Below are positions 12,560 through 23,226 of a stretch of 64,000 nt of DNA, in pieces. A program made the position numbers and the translations under genes. Origin of the DNA: Manis javanica (lineage: Eukaryota; Chordata; Mammalia; Pholidota; Manidae); NCBI RefSeq assembly GCF_040802235.1, contig NC_133167.1:10780501-10844500 (forward strand), written 5' to 3'. How positions within the stretch are numbered: position 1 is the stretch's first letter; each line of letters begins with the position of its first letter. The notes under the pieces are model-generated. The model did not search any database and was not told where the DNA came from. It saw nothing but the letters and a program-made list of their open reading frames with translations.

Positions 12560-13660
12560 GACCACCCCAAATGCCTACTGAGTTTTATATTGGAGAGACC
12601 TGGATTTGTTTATAAAACTTCTTACTCCCCATGTCTTCACTTTTTATTGAGACAATCAGTTGGAACCTCTTAGATTAGCCACCCCTGACATAGATTTTCG
12701 TAGATTTGTTCCCAGCATCGCCCATGCATATTACAGGGGTGCCTCAAGGAGATTCCACCTTCTGTCTTGCCACAGCAGCATTTTCCCAAGCCTCTGAGAT
12801 GGCCATTGGCCAAAGCAGTCCCTTTGGGGATTATGACTACAATTTAGTCCTATTTCCAGGCCTGTCTTGATGGATGGCCACCCACCTGATGATCGTTGAC
12901 ACATTCCTTGCAAGACAGGCCTAGTCTGGTTTCTTTAAGGCCAGATCACAGTTCTTCTACAAAGAATGGCAAAAGCCCTTGCTTCTGGACTGGGATCCTT
13001 CAGTAAAACCTTCAGCAAATATTCTAGCTATAAATAATTTAGTCCAATTTTTATGTGTCTTGATTTGGTCGTTTTTGTTTTGGAATCCATATCACCTGAC
13101 ATGACCCGTCCACATATTGGCCTATTAGTACTTACACTTATTTCAGTACCCTTTTTATCTTAAGTGGTTTTTAGGTTATGAGATCCAAATTTAGACTTGC
13201 TGATAACACTTGGCTTCCAGCTGACTGACACTGAGTGGAAGTCTGTATGTTTTAGGAAGTACAGTATTAGTTCATTTTAATCCTTTAATCTTCCTGTGTG
13301 CTAGATACTACTCTACTCTAACACCTACATTTTGGAGCATTTTTTTCTGTGACATTTAAGATCTATAATGGAAACGTATGGCCCCAAACAGGTAAAGCGA
13401 GTTACCTTTGACTTCTACTGTTTTTTTCAAAACTGGGTTTTACTTACTTCCTGGAAACTGTTAGCCAAGTTAACTTTTAATGATATTTTTGATATGCCAT
13501 TCGCTTTTAGGTGTTAATTCTGTGATGATTCTTGTTTTGAGCTGCTCTGGAGAACTGGCTCATCGATTTCATGGGGATGTGCTAGGGGTTAATGAAACCC
13601 TAAATAGGTGGGGAGTCGGGGATAGTGGAGAGCGATTTTCACAATTTGAATTCCTGCAAT
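12560..13660. other. non-coding stretch, nothing recognised
   Basis: No exon or nameable repeat was recognised. A weak MIR-like segment may lie around 13265-13340. Confidence 0.4.
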
Positions 13661-13764
13661 GATAATAATTTGGTAGGGAAGTTAAAGGTATAAAAATCTT
13701 CACTAATGAACAAAACACTTCTAAACTTTCTCTTTGCTTATCGTCTTTCTGTACTTCATACCAG

Positions 13765-13941
13765 CAACAGCTCCTCTGTGAGTTTTATTTAACATTGCAA
13801 AGGTACATTTTGCAAATGATGCAGGGTTTCATGCCGTCAATGGAAGTGATAGTGAAGAACTGCTGGGATTCACAAGCAGTCATTGACTGGGATCCAGCAG
13901 GATTAGATGAGTCAGCTGCTGAAGAAACAAATCAAAGATAA
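13765..13941 (+). other. weak candidate terminal coding exon, unidentified
   Basis: A pyrimidine-rich tract (13726-13757) leads to CCAG at 13761-13764. A 58-codon frame then runs from 13765 to a TAA at 13939-13941. The deduced peptide has an amphipathic first half and an acidic tail ending ESAAEETNQR. The same frame is in fact open back to about 13669, so the acceptor does not define the opening. I recognise no protein family, and a frame of this length can occur by chance in 64 kb. Confidence 0.2.
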
Positions 13942-13944
13942 TGA

Positions 13945-15917
13945 CTTCTTCAATACTTCTGAAACCATGGTAAAAATAGGATTAAGAGACACCCTTGGGG
14001 GAATTGATAAAACCTTTGGCTATTTCCGTAGAAATGGTCCTTTTTATGTTCTATGTAAAGCAAACAAGAAGTCAAGATGAAAACATGAAGGAAAATAATC
14101 CAAAACATGAACAACTTGATTATACTCTCTTTGTCCTAAGACTTTTGTCAGTAGATGCAACTAAGACTTACATTTTGTTAACGTAAGATATATTTTAGTT
14201 TCTGTATTTCCAATATATTAGTTTTCCAATATACAATTCCACTTAACCCCTTTTTACTATAAAAATAGGGTCCCTGTTTTAAGTAGCCTTTTTAAAATGG
14301 CCTTTTTCTGGTACCTGTTATGTTCTGCTGATGAAAACATCCTGCATATTTCTTTCTAGATGTGGCAGAAGATGTGGGAAACCCTTCTCTTTTGCTCCCC
14401 AAATCATACAAAGTAGAAACTGGAGTTTATCATTTTTCTAGAGCTGTGAGGCCAGTAATGGAACAGGCAGATGGCAAAGCCCCAAGGCTACTTAACTCCT
14501 TTGAGCTCAAGCAAGACCATTAGTGCTCATGGATTGTTTTAAAGAACTCACTGGGACAGAGTGATGCTACCAACTTAGAAAACACAAATAAGTTGTCAAT
14601 TCCCCATAGGGCGCCATTATTCCTGGCCCTTACAGCTGGATGTGGACAGGTCTGGAAGAAGGCTGCGTGGTACAAACCTCCCAGAAGCGTTTATCTGACA
14701 ACAAATGGCCTTCATCAAGAACTTACTTCTTGCTAGTTAATAAAATCTGAAATTTTAAGGGCATTATCTCATGTTGAATTCCCAGTTCAACTCAACTGAG
14801 AGTATTTTCTGAAGTAAGTGAATTGGAGCAGACTTTTTCTAAGAAAGGTGTATGACTTGATGAAGCCATAGTGTAAGGTTGGGATAAATAGGGACATAAT
14901 CCAGGAGGAGGGAAATGAAAACATATGCAGGTTTCCTTGGTCCCTGAGGCCCCTGAAGATCATTACCAAGAAACACAGTTTGCACGATAGAGTTTTAAGT
15001 TCCGTATTGATGGCATTTCTATAATGAGTCCTTCAGTGTGATTGTGCCCTGTTCGGTCTTAAGGGAGCACTTCATTAGTGTCTTGTGGTATGTAATCTTG
15101 TAGAAAAATCAGTTTAGGCAGCTGACCAGTTTCTAGTCTGCTCACATATAGCATTAAGACCTTGACAATTGCAACTCAAAAGATACAGTATCACTCACGT
15201 ACAGAGATGATGCTGAGCATGGCTGCCCCTGTCATTGGCTTTAAGTCCTGTTCCTGGATTTGTAACTCATTCCTTCTCTCTCCTTTTCTTGATCTTTCTG
15301 CTTCAGGCTTATGGAGTACTTCCAGTAGTAATTTTAAAGTACATATTTTAAAATCTGATTCTTTGTCTCATTCCTTTAGTGATTCTTTGTTATTGCCAAA
15401 GGAATACACACTTTTATCAGTGCAGTAAAAGCAAAACATTGTTTAGAATATCTGGTATGGAGGAGAAATCATAACACTTATTTGCAAATGGACTAGAAAT
15501 GGTATTGCGTTCTGTGCTGTTAAAATTTATCCATGTTCCATCTTTCATCATTTGACATGAACTGCAGGGTTATATAGAGAGATTTTCCTTTTATTAGTAT
15601 TTGAAGTTCATTTACTGTACAACATTGATACAAAAGAGCTTTGAAGCTCTGAGTGCTAAGAGATTGGCTCAAAGATGATCATATTAAGGAGAAATGTTAT
15701 TACCCTGAGATTCATTGTTGGTATTGACAATGAAGGAAAGAGTAGCTTAGGTGTTGCTAAAGGGAAATTTGATTCAAAAGTCAGAGTTTTTGTGTTTGGA
15801 CAACTTACATGTAGGGTCTTTTTTTATGTCATTTAAAGTTCATTCGGAATTACTATGAAGATAATGGGTAATTCCAGATGGAATAAAACTTGATTTATAT
15901 CACAGAAACCAAGAGCA
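13945..15917. other. non-coding stretch, nothing recognised
   Basis: AT-rich DNA with chance short open frames only. No repeat family could be named by eye. Confidence 0.45.
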
Positions 15918-15933
15918 AAAGACCACAACCATG
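15918..15933. repeat. left target-site duplication of retrocopy A (16 bp)
   Basis: AAAGACCACAACCATG recurs exactly at 16172-16187, flanking the LTR-derived insertion. A 16-bp duplication is typical of L1 target-primed insertion and is much longer than the 4-6 bp left by retroviral integrase. Confidence 0.92.
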
Positions 15934-16171
15934 ATTGCCCTTCTACTGTTCACCATGTAAGAACTTATTCACTGTGTAAGAATTCGTTCACCATGTAAGA
16001 ACTTGTTCGTTATGCTTCAGAAGATTGGAGACTGACGAGAATTAGGCTTGCGATGAATTAATGATTGTCCATTGAGCATTGACCCCCCTATTCAGAATTT
16101 TATTGTTGTTAACAACCATTTGATCAATAAATATGAGAGATGCCCTCTCAAAAAAAAAAAAAGAAAGAAAG
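15934..16171 (+). mobile_element. ERV LTR-derived retrocopy A (5'-truncated, A-tailed)
   Basis: About 215 bases matching the 3' part of the LTR in copies B and C, in plus orientation. It starts at ATTGCCCTTCTACTG inside the LTR, includes three imperfect copies of a roughly 20-base GTTCACCATGTAAGAACTTG-type repeat (about 15949-16006), passes an AATAAA (in GATCAATAAATATGAG) and ends at CCCTCTC followed by an A-rich tail (A12, then GAAA repeats). It contains no coding sequence. The tail, the truncation and the flanking 16-bp TSD show that it arose by reverse transcription of a polyadenylated retroviral RNA through L1 machinery. It is not a solo LTR, because the upstream LTR half and the short integrase TSD are missing. 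Confidence 0.9.
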
Positions 16172-16187
16172 AAAGACCACAACCATG
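16172..16187. repeat. right target-site duplication of retrocopy A
   Basis: Exact copy of 15918-15933, directly after the A-rich tail. Confidence 0.92.
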
Positions 16188-19100
16188 TTGATACCTTGGC
16201 CATTGGAAATCAAATGCACCATGATCTAATATTTTGGATTGCTGGTGCTGGAGAAAGAAGAAACTATTTCTGCTGCTGTTTTGCTTTTGGAAAGCAGATG
16301 GCATCTTTTTAAAAATACCCTTGAAATTCAAGCTCTCTGGATTGCTCATTTCATTTTCATGTTGGCATTCAAAGGGGTGGTGGTGGTAGGGGTAACCACC
16401 AGGATCTGAGATGTGGCATCTATGGCAATTTCTCTGGATTTTGTTTGTAATATTTTTGTCATAAATGTGGATGGGACCCTTCCCAGAGAGCCTTAGTACA
16501 GGACTCTCAGAATCTTGCATAATTTCAGGATTGAAGAAACCACAACATGTATAAAAAGAAAAAAACCCAAAATATAGTAATTTGAATAAAAAGGAACCAA
16601 AAATAGGATGGTATGGGACATGTTTAGGGAATGGTGAATTAAAAGTAGCAACCCTCCATTGTCGGGCGCTCAGCCATGCTCTCTCCTCCAGTCTCTTTAT
16701 TTCTTGTACAAATAGTCCTCCCTCCTTGCCTTTGAGGGTGTTGCCTTTTTCTCCTTTTATCTTTCCATTCAGAAAATTACTATATAACCTTTATTATAAA
16801 ACCGTTTAAAGGAAGATCATGACCCATAATGTTCTGAAGTTAGTGTTGTTCTCTTCTGGATGACCAGAATAATATTTAGAATGCTTGGTAAGAGTACCAA
16901 GTACATATTTATACTTTGGCAGACCACTTGTTAGCTATTTTCTCTACCTGATTCCTTGCATTAGGAATGGGTTTTATATTTGTAGGGTTGTTGCTTTGAG
17001 CTGATTTGGTTTTTCTGTGCAGTTCCTTTTGTATTCTTATTCCTGATTTACAATGAAATAAGCAGTTTTGCTCACTTTACATTAGGATCTGTGGCCAAAA
17101 TCTGGCTGTCACCTGTTTCTGTAGATTTAGGGAGGCACAGCCACCCTCAGGTATTTATTGTCTGACACTGCTTCCGAACTGTAACAGCGGAGTTAAGTTG
17201 TTGCAATAGACATTGTAGGTAGAGGTGGTATAGTGTGGTTATATTGTGACTTTTCTGCACTTTTTCTTTTTTTTTACATTTCTGTGGTCTGATGGCATTT
17301 TAGGTGGTTGTATCACAGGAAGTGTGGGTGAATGTCTTCAGTTATCAGTGTAATGTGACATATGTAATGACTTCCCAAAGAATTCTGGGCAGTGATTCTA
17401 AGTCTGATACCACATATTTAATTCACTAAGAACAAGGTTTTTAAAAACTTAACAAAATTAATAAACCCAATTCAAACAAATGTTTTTCTGAAAAATAGTG
17501 ATTGCCAGCTATTAGAAAAAAGTGTACCTTAGGGGGAGGCCTCTCATTTGTGTTTAGAGTGCTTCTGTAGTGAGCAAAGACTGTCAAAAGGTAAGGCTGC
17601 ACATCAGCCCTTTGCATTGATTAGTCATTTTAGCCATGTTTTAGATGCGTCTTCAGGAATGTGCACTCTGGTAACCAGGGGACTTTGCTAAAAATATCAA
17701 GACACTTTAATTTCCCTTTTGTTTTATGATGGAAAGTATGTCACTCGGCAACCTCTGTTCATGATCATGCTTATGGTTCTGTTATGATGGTGAAATTACA
17801 TTCACCAAACAAAACAGTCATTTAACTTTCAAGCTGCACAATTTGTAGCTTAGTTTGGTCAGACAGTCTGGGGCAGATTCCTTGGGTTAGGGGAATTTCG
17901 GGTTTATGGAAGAACCTGCAAAATCTTAGTCTGTTCAGGTTTTAAACCTGTATCATCTACAATTTAGGATTCTTTGTGGGAGGAAGGATGCTCTTTGGAA
18001 CTTCAGATTTTATGTAGTCTAAGTTTCGATAAGAAGCCAACCTTGTCACTGGGAAAGATGGTCGACCAGTCTGGAGAAGGTGGAAGGTGTCAGGGATCAA
18101 GTGGTGAATCTCCAGCTTTTTCTGAGGTATGGCTCTTGGTCCCTGGTTTAGAATGACTTAATGAACCCCACAGCGACTCCAGCTGTGTGTGGCACAACTT
18201 CTTGGGACTGTTTTCACACAGATAATGGTGTAAATAGTGCCCCCTGTAGTTGCCCGGTCAAAAGCCTCAGTTACAACGAAAGCCAAACTCAATACCAAAG
18301 TACATTCCAGAGCAATTATGTTGCTGTAGTTAAATTATGTGGAGAGTTAGATTTGATTGCCCTGCTTTGCTCCTTAAAATGATAGCTCGGAATTGGAATT
18401 GTCTGTATGTTCACATTCCTGGCCACAGTTAGTGAGGTGGTGCAGCTTGATATAGAACCCAGCTTGATTTCTAAGTTTAGCTTCCCATCCTGAGCCAGCA
18501 GTGAAGCCTAGAAGTATTGGTTTTCATGGAAAGCCTCAGCAACTCCTGCATCTGTGCTGAAATGCACAAATATGAGTCTGCTGCTCTGAGGGGGGACAGT
18601 GGCAGGGGGAGGTTTCACAACGCTGCTTTTACAAGATTGGCCTCAGCATTATGCATATTTGCTTCCAAGCCTTCTAGTGACGGTGAAAGACAGCACCTTG
18701 GCCTCCAGACAGCTTTGATGGCAACTTTGCAAGCTTTGATCTTGCAATATCTTTCAACAAAGAATTGTTCGGTGTCTGATAATAGTAGAGAATTCAGTTA
18801 AAAAAACAGAACAACTTGCTTCGTCTGAAAGCGAGAAGAGGAGGATGCTGGAGGGATTAACCATGTAGCTAGTGTTTGCACACATGTGAGCTGGTTCCTT
18901 CATATGTTTCCACATCTCTACCAGCTTGGTACTTGTTCATCTTTCACAAGGGGAGAGGGTTTTCCTTTGACACAGAGACATTCCAAATGGACAAGAGTGT
19001 AAATGCCAGGTTACATTTTAGGGCTTACTAATGGAGCCACAGCAGATTAAGAGGGGCAGAAAAAAAAGTATGACTGCATATATTTGTAGGAAAGTGTGGA

Positions 19101-21031
19101 CTGGACCCCATGAGATTCACTGGTCATGAGGTCTTCTGTTGACATTTATAAACCCACTGGGTATTTTCAACTCTCTCTAAGGAATAGAAAGGAGATGCAT
19201 AATATCACCTTTTGGTGAGATAATATTTCAGGAAACTTTTCAGTAGAGCCATTTACTGAACCTTAGTTTTAAAGTTAATTTTAATCTTGTCTTTGGGCAA
19301 AAGGCAGCAAAACAAACTGCAAAATAAAAAGCCCACCACATTTAATTTATGCATTTAAATTAAAAGACTGTTGTTTGGAGAGTGGACTTACCTTTTGAGT
19401 GACATTCTGGTCATCTCAGGCTGTGTACTTGTTCTAACAGAGTTCTAGGAGATAGAGCATTTCAGTGTCTTTGCCCAGTTTGATTATTCATGGTGCTGGT
19501 AGCATATTGACGTTTTATTGTGACTTTGATTCTCTTGAGTTTTCTGTAATGTAAGGAATGTGCCATGTCTTAAATGATATTGAAAAAATGGTTTTTATTT
19601 GTCTTTGCATGAATTTTGAAAAAATAAGTTTGTGTTTCATTCAGTTCTTAAATACATTTGAAGATGTCTGTCTTTCATCATAATAGCTCTTCTCTGATGA
19701 CATGATTTTCATCCAGCCTTAGTTAAGAGATAAATTTCATTGCTTATCAACATTTTACTATATTATAGGAAGTGCTGCAGCATTTTGGAATGTGACTTGC
19801 TTCAGCTGCTGCTTGGTGGCTAATGGTTCAGGGCATTTGCCAGCTGCCATGATTTGCTGGTTATGTCAAAATCTTTGTAAGGTTACACTCAAGAATTCAG
19901 TAATTATTTTGTTCTTTTATTAAATGCAGGTACCATGGTTAGAAGTTCATTTGTTTCCAGGCCTCCGTAATGGTTTTCTCTGAACAAAATGTTTTGCTTT
20001 CTAGAAAGAACTTTTCCATTTACCAACATGCCATTGTAAGAATACAGCAACTTTATCACCCATTTATAAAGAATCATTTAGAGCTGACTTTTGAAACCAC
20101 ATGGATCTTAATGAATATTATTTGCTACTTATGACTCTTATTTGTGCTTTGAGCCTTGTGTAATATATTTTTTCCCCAAAATAGTCAGTTTTTGGTATTG
20201 GGGCTTATTTTTCCTTATCCCCTCTTGGGCCTTTAATAGTCATATTCTGGGCACAAACAGAAGCGAGTGTATAATTGCATAGCCTCTCTTATTCCACAAG
20301 TATGGATAAAATAATTTGTAATGTGTCCTGAGCATCTTTGCTTAAAGGATTTGCAAAGTATCTTCCAGACAATCCCTGTGCCGATGTAGAATTTCAAGAA
20401 TTTCACTTCCGTGGACACTGTAGGAATCTTAGGTTGGATTGTGGCCTAACATATCTGGCTAATTATGATGTTGGTACCACTTGCATCTGATAATTTAACT
20501 TCATCCCTTCCCTGTCCTTTTTTCCATTTTGCTTGCTATAAACATTATATGATTCACTTCCTATTTCTGGCAGTATATAATTTATACATAAAGATATCTT
20601 AGAAAATATGTATGTCATTGCAGCCCTTGGGAAACCAAGAAAACGATGAAAGTAATAGTCTGATTCTGTAATTTTTCTATTTTGTTTCCCTGTTCAACCA
20701 AGTAAGGTAAAATTTCTACTGAAGTCTAAATATTGACATGCAGGCATTCAAACTTTGAATTTTGCCAATACACACAACTTTCTTTTGAGAAAATATTTAG
20801 GCCAATAAGTAATGTAACATTCTGCTTAATATTTTGGAAAAAAGTATTTTGTTTTTATTTATGCTGTTTTTTATAATTGTGCAAATACTCATTGTGCATG
20901 TTTGGTCATGGCCGTAGACAAATGGTAGGCTTGGTTACTTTAGCAATGTAGTTGTTTTCCTTCAAAACCAGAGCAGCAGATGATTCTGTTGACATATAAA
21001 TAGCATGCCAATTTGTAAATTATTGATGCAT
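16188..21031. other. non-coding stretch, nothing recognised
   Basis: About 4.8 kb without a repeat that I can name or a supported gene. Several 60-142-codon open frames (for example 16092-16520 on the minus strand, which overlaps retrocopy A, and 18517-18801 on the plus strand) lack domains and splice context. This is one of the least repetitive parts of the window and could hold conserved regulatory DNA, which cannot be judged from one sequence. Confidence 0.4.
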
Positions 21032-21044
21032 TAATATTTTTCTT
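21032..21044. repeat. left target-site duplication of the L1 + copy B block
   Basis: TAATATTTTTCTT recurs exactly at 30299-30311, at the far side of the L1 5' end. This places the boundary of the whole 21045-30298 block here. The motif is T-rich and low in complexity, so its exact length is uncertain. Confidence 0.8.
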
Positions 21045-21054
21045 TTTTTTTTTT

Positions 21055-21374
21055 GAGAGGGCATCTCTCATATTTATTGATCAAATGGTTAACAACAATA
21101 AAATTCTGTATAGGGGAGTCAATGCTCAATGCACAATCATTAATCCACCCCAAGCCTAATTCTTGTCAGTCTCCAATCTCCTGAAGCATAACGAACAAGT
21201 TCTTACATGGTGAACAAATTCTTACATAGTGAATAAGTTCTTACATGGTGAACAGTACAAGGGCATTCATCACAGAAACTTTCGGTTTTGATCACGCATT
21301 ATGAACTATAAACAATCAGGTCAAATATGAATATTCGTTTGATTTTTATACTTGATTTATATGTGGATCCTACA
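21055..21374 (-). other. LTR (U3-R) of retrocopy B
   Basis: It starts with TG directly after the polypurine tract and stops about 20 bases beyond AATAAA, at the same point as copies A and C. It contains three imperfect tandem repeats of about 20 bases (21193-21254), candidate enhancer units. TATAAA-like motifs lie only about 15-30 bases from the LTR start, which, if used, would imply a very short U3 and a long R. That promoter reading is inference. Confidence 0.8.
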
Positions 21375-22055
21375 TTTCTCCCTTTATTATTATTATTCTT
21401 ATTATTTTTAATAAAATGCTGAAGTGGTAGGTAGATGCAAGATAAAGGTAGAAAACATAGTTTAGTGCTGTAAGAGGGCAAATGTAGATGATCAGGTGTG
21501 TGCCTGTAGACTATGTGTTAATCCAAGCTAGACAAGGGCAATAAAACATCCACGGATGCAGAAGATTTCTCTTAAAACAGGGGGGGGTGAGGTTCTAAGC
21601 TTCACCTCTGTTGATCCCCAATTTCTCACCTGATGGCCCCCCTGTGAGTGTGCCTGTCTTAGGTTGTTCCTCCCTTGAGGAATCTTACCCGTCTCTGGCT
21701 AACCAGTCATCTTCCGGGGCCATACAGGGAAATGTAAATTTGGTAAGTGAGAGAGAAGCCATGTTGTTTGAAAAGGTTAGCTTTTTACTTCTTTGCAGAT
21801 TTATGCCCTGTGGCTTCTATGCCCAGCATTTGTCTTGAGGTATCTTTACCACTTGGAGGAATTATGATACTTGGTGAATTCGATATGAGGCACAAATTCT
21901 ATTTAAGGGTTGTGATTAGGAAGGAAGAAGAAATGCTATAGAGGTAGCAGATAGAAGAAAACATGGGAAGATAGAATATTTCTTTGACATATCTTCTTGT
22001 AGAGTAACTTAAGCATGTATAGGTTTTAAACTACTAATTAAATTGCGCACACACG

Positions 22056-22639
22056 TTAACATATTAGGATAGAGTTACATAACCAAAGCAGATCTATAAT
22101 TACGAGCCATCTCCAGTGAAGCCAAGAAAACCAGTTAGGCACCCTAGGCATTTGTGAAAATTTGTCTATGATATAATGGATATTGTCCAACTGTACTTGA
22201 ACAGTCTGAGAGAAATCAGACAAATTTAAAAAACCCATTCCTGGGAACTGTTCACATCCCATATGTTCTTTTAACAGTAGATAGTCTGTAGTTGTAAGAT
22301 TTTGGAGTGCTACAACTTGCACTTCTCCTAATTCTTGGTTGAGTTCCAACAGTATAGATCCAGTCAAATTTGTTGTTTTGCTGTATGCACAGGCCAGCTT
22401 AGATATCACCTTCTTCATTCCAGTGGCAAGTCCAGGAACCAGTGGGATGAATGCAGCTACAACTGCAGCATTGCCTGGATCTTTGTTGAGGTTTTTTGAT
22501 GATCATCTTCTGGTATGACTCTTCCAGAGAGAGCTGATGTTGGAAGTTCTTCTTCATATCGTATCTTAGTATCGTATTTTCTGAGTGGCCAAATTAGGCT
22601 TTGATCCTCTGTATAAACACAAACAGACCCTTTCTCCAC
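22056..22639 (-). pseudogene. env: endogenous retroviral env remnant (SU end and TM subunit)
   Basis: Fusion glycoprotein remnant. The longest open part is 120 codons (22418-22056). A hydrophobic Ala/Val/Pro-rich fusion-peptide-like stretch is encoded just upstream of its first Met. Next comes a heptad-rich segment, an LQN motif at the position of the immunosuppressive-like region, a Cys followed by FPG, then an NLSD motif, a second heptad region and a Trp-rich membrane-proximal stretch (NWFSWL). In gamma- and D-type env proteins the Cys near FPG is normally followed by a CX6CC pattern. Here the two downstream Cys positions read Gly-Phe. A separate 60-codon open stretch (22639-22457) in another frame represents the SU end. 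It is 5'-truncated and frame-broken, so non-functional. The exact retroviral class is unresolved. Confidence 0.75.
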
Positions 22640-22701
22640 ACTTTGATATGCCCTTTATACCATTGTGTACAACTCATTGGAGGTCACCACCCACGAACTG
22701 C

Positions 22702-22717
22702 TTTTTTTTTTTTTTTT
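22702..22717 (-). other. A-tail (T16 on the plus strand) between copy B and the L1-linked segment
   Basis: A run of 16 T on the plus strand separates the 5' end of retrocopy B from a 140-bp segment that precedes the L1 3' end. It reads as the A-tail at the end of the L1-plus-downstream RNA. Confidence 0.75.
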
Positions 22718-22858
22718 AAGAGAAAGGAATATTATCAGAAAAGTGTACCTCCATAGCTGATCGTCTGACACCCTTAAAGTGATCAAAATTAAGGATATTT
22801 AAAGCATGCATTAATCGTTGATTTACAGTTAGTTTTATCCTATCAGGGAGTAATCCCC
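22718..22858 (-). other. candidate L1 3' transduction (about 140 bp)
   Basis: Non-L1, non-LTR sequence lies between the L1's own A-rich 3' end (22859-22892) and a second A-tail (22702-22717). In the other L1 of this window (40401-41812) the A-tail directly follows the L1 3' UTR, so this segment is extra. L1 transcripts that read past their own polyA site carry such flanking DNA along. I see no canonical AATAAA just before the second tail (only TAATAT-like), which weakens the case. Confidence 0.5.
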
Positions 22859-22892
22859 CTTTTCTTTCTTTATTTTTTATTTTTTATTTTTT

Positions 22893-23226
22893 CTTGTTAT
22901 CTTTAATCTACACTTACATGAAGAATATTATGTTTCCTAGGCTTTCCCCTATACCAGGTCCCCCCACTAAACCCCTTTACAGTCACTGTCCATCAGCATA
23001 GCAAAATGATGTAGAATCACTACTTGTCTTCTCTGTGTTGTACCGCTCTCCCCTTTCTCCCACGCCCCCATGCATGCTAATCTTAATACCCCCTTCTTCT
23101 TCACCCCCCACTTATCCCTCCCTACCCACCCATCCTCCCCTGTCCCTTTCCCTTTGGTACCTGTTAGTCCATTCTTGGGTTCTGTGATTCCGCTGCTATT
23201 TTGTTCCTTCAGTTTTTCCTTTGTTC
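22893..23226 (-). other. L1 3' UTR
   Basis: Sequence between the ORF2 stop and the A-rich tail. On the plus strand it is pyrimidine-rich (many CCCC and CTCC runs), so the L1 RNA is purine- and G-rich here, as is usual for mammalian L1 3' UTRs. Confidence 0.85.

Larger units (their letters stand above)
21043..22701 (-). mobile_element. ERV env-LTR retrocopy B (longest copy)
   Basis: Minus-strand element about 1.65 kb long. From its 5' end (22701) to its 3' end it contains the env surface-subunit end and transmembrane-subunit sequence (about 22640-22056), about 670 bases of non-coding sequence, a polypurine tract (reads AAAGGGAGAAA, 21375-21385) and an LTR U3-R portion (21374-21055) beginning TGTAGGATCC. 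It ends shortly after AATAAA with an A-tail (T12 at 21043-21054 on the plus strand). No gag or pol is present and no U5 follows R. It is therefore a 5'-truncated, polyadenylated retroviral transcript copy. It abuts an A-tail of the L1 (22702-22717). It lies inside the TSD pair that also encloses the L1, so it either inserted into that A-tail or was co-inserted. Confidence 0.88.

Noticed and set aside
16092..16520. 142-codon minus-strand frame
   Set aside because: Its end is encoded by the antisense of retrocopy A and its A-rich tail, which inserted recently. It cannot be an old host gene as it stands.
21747..21941. 64-codon plus-strand frame almost identical to the one at 26112-26306
   Set aside because: It is antisense to retrocopies B and C, and its preservation follows from the general similarity of the two copies. 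No domain was seen.
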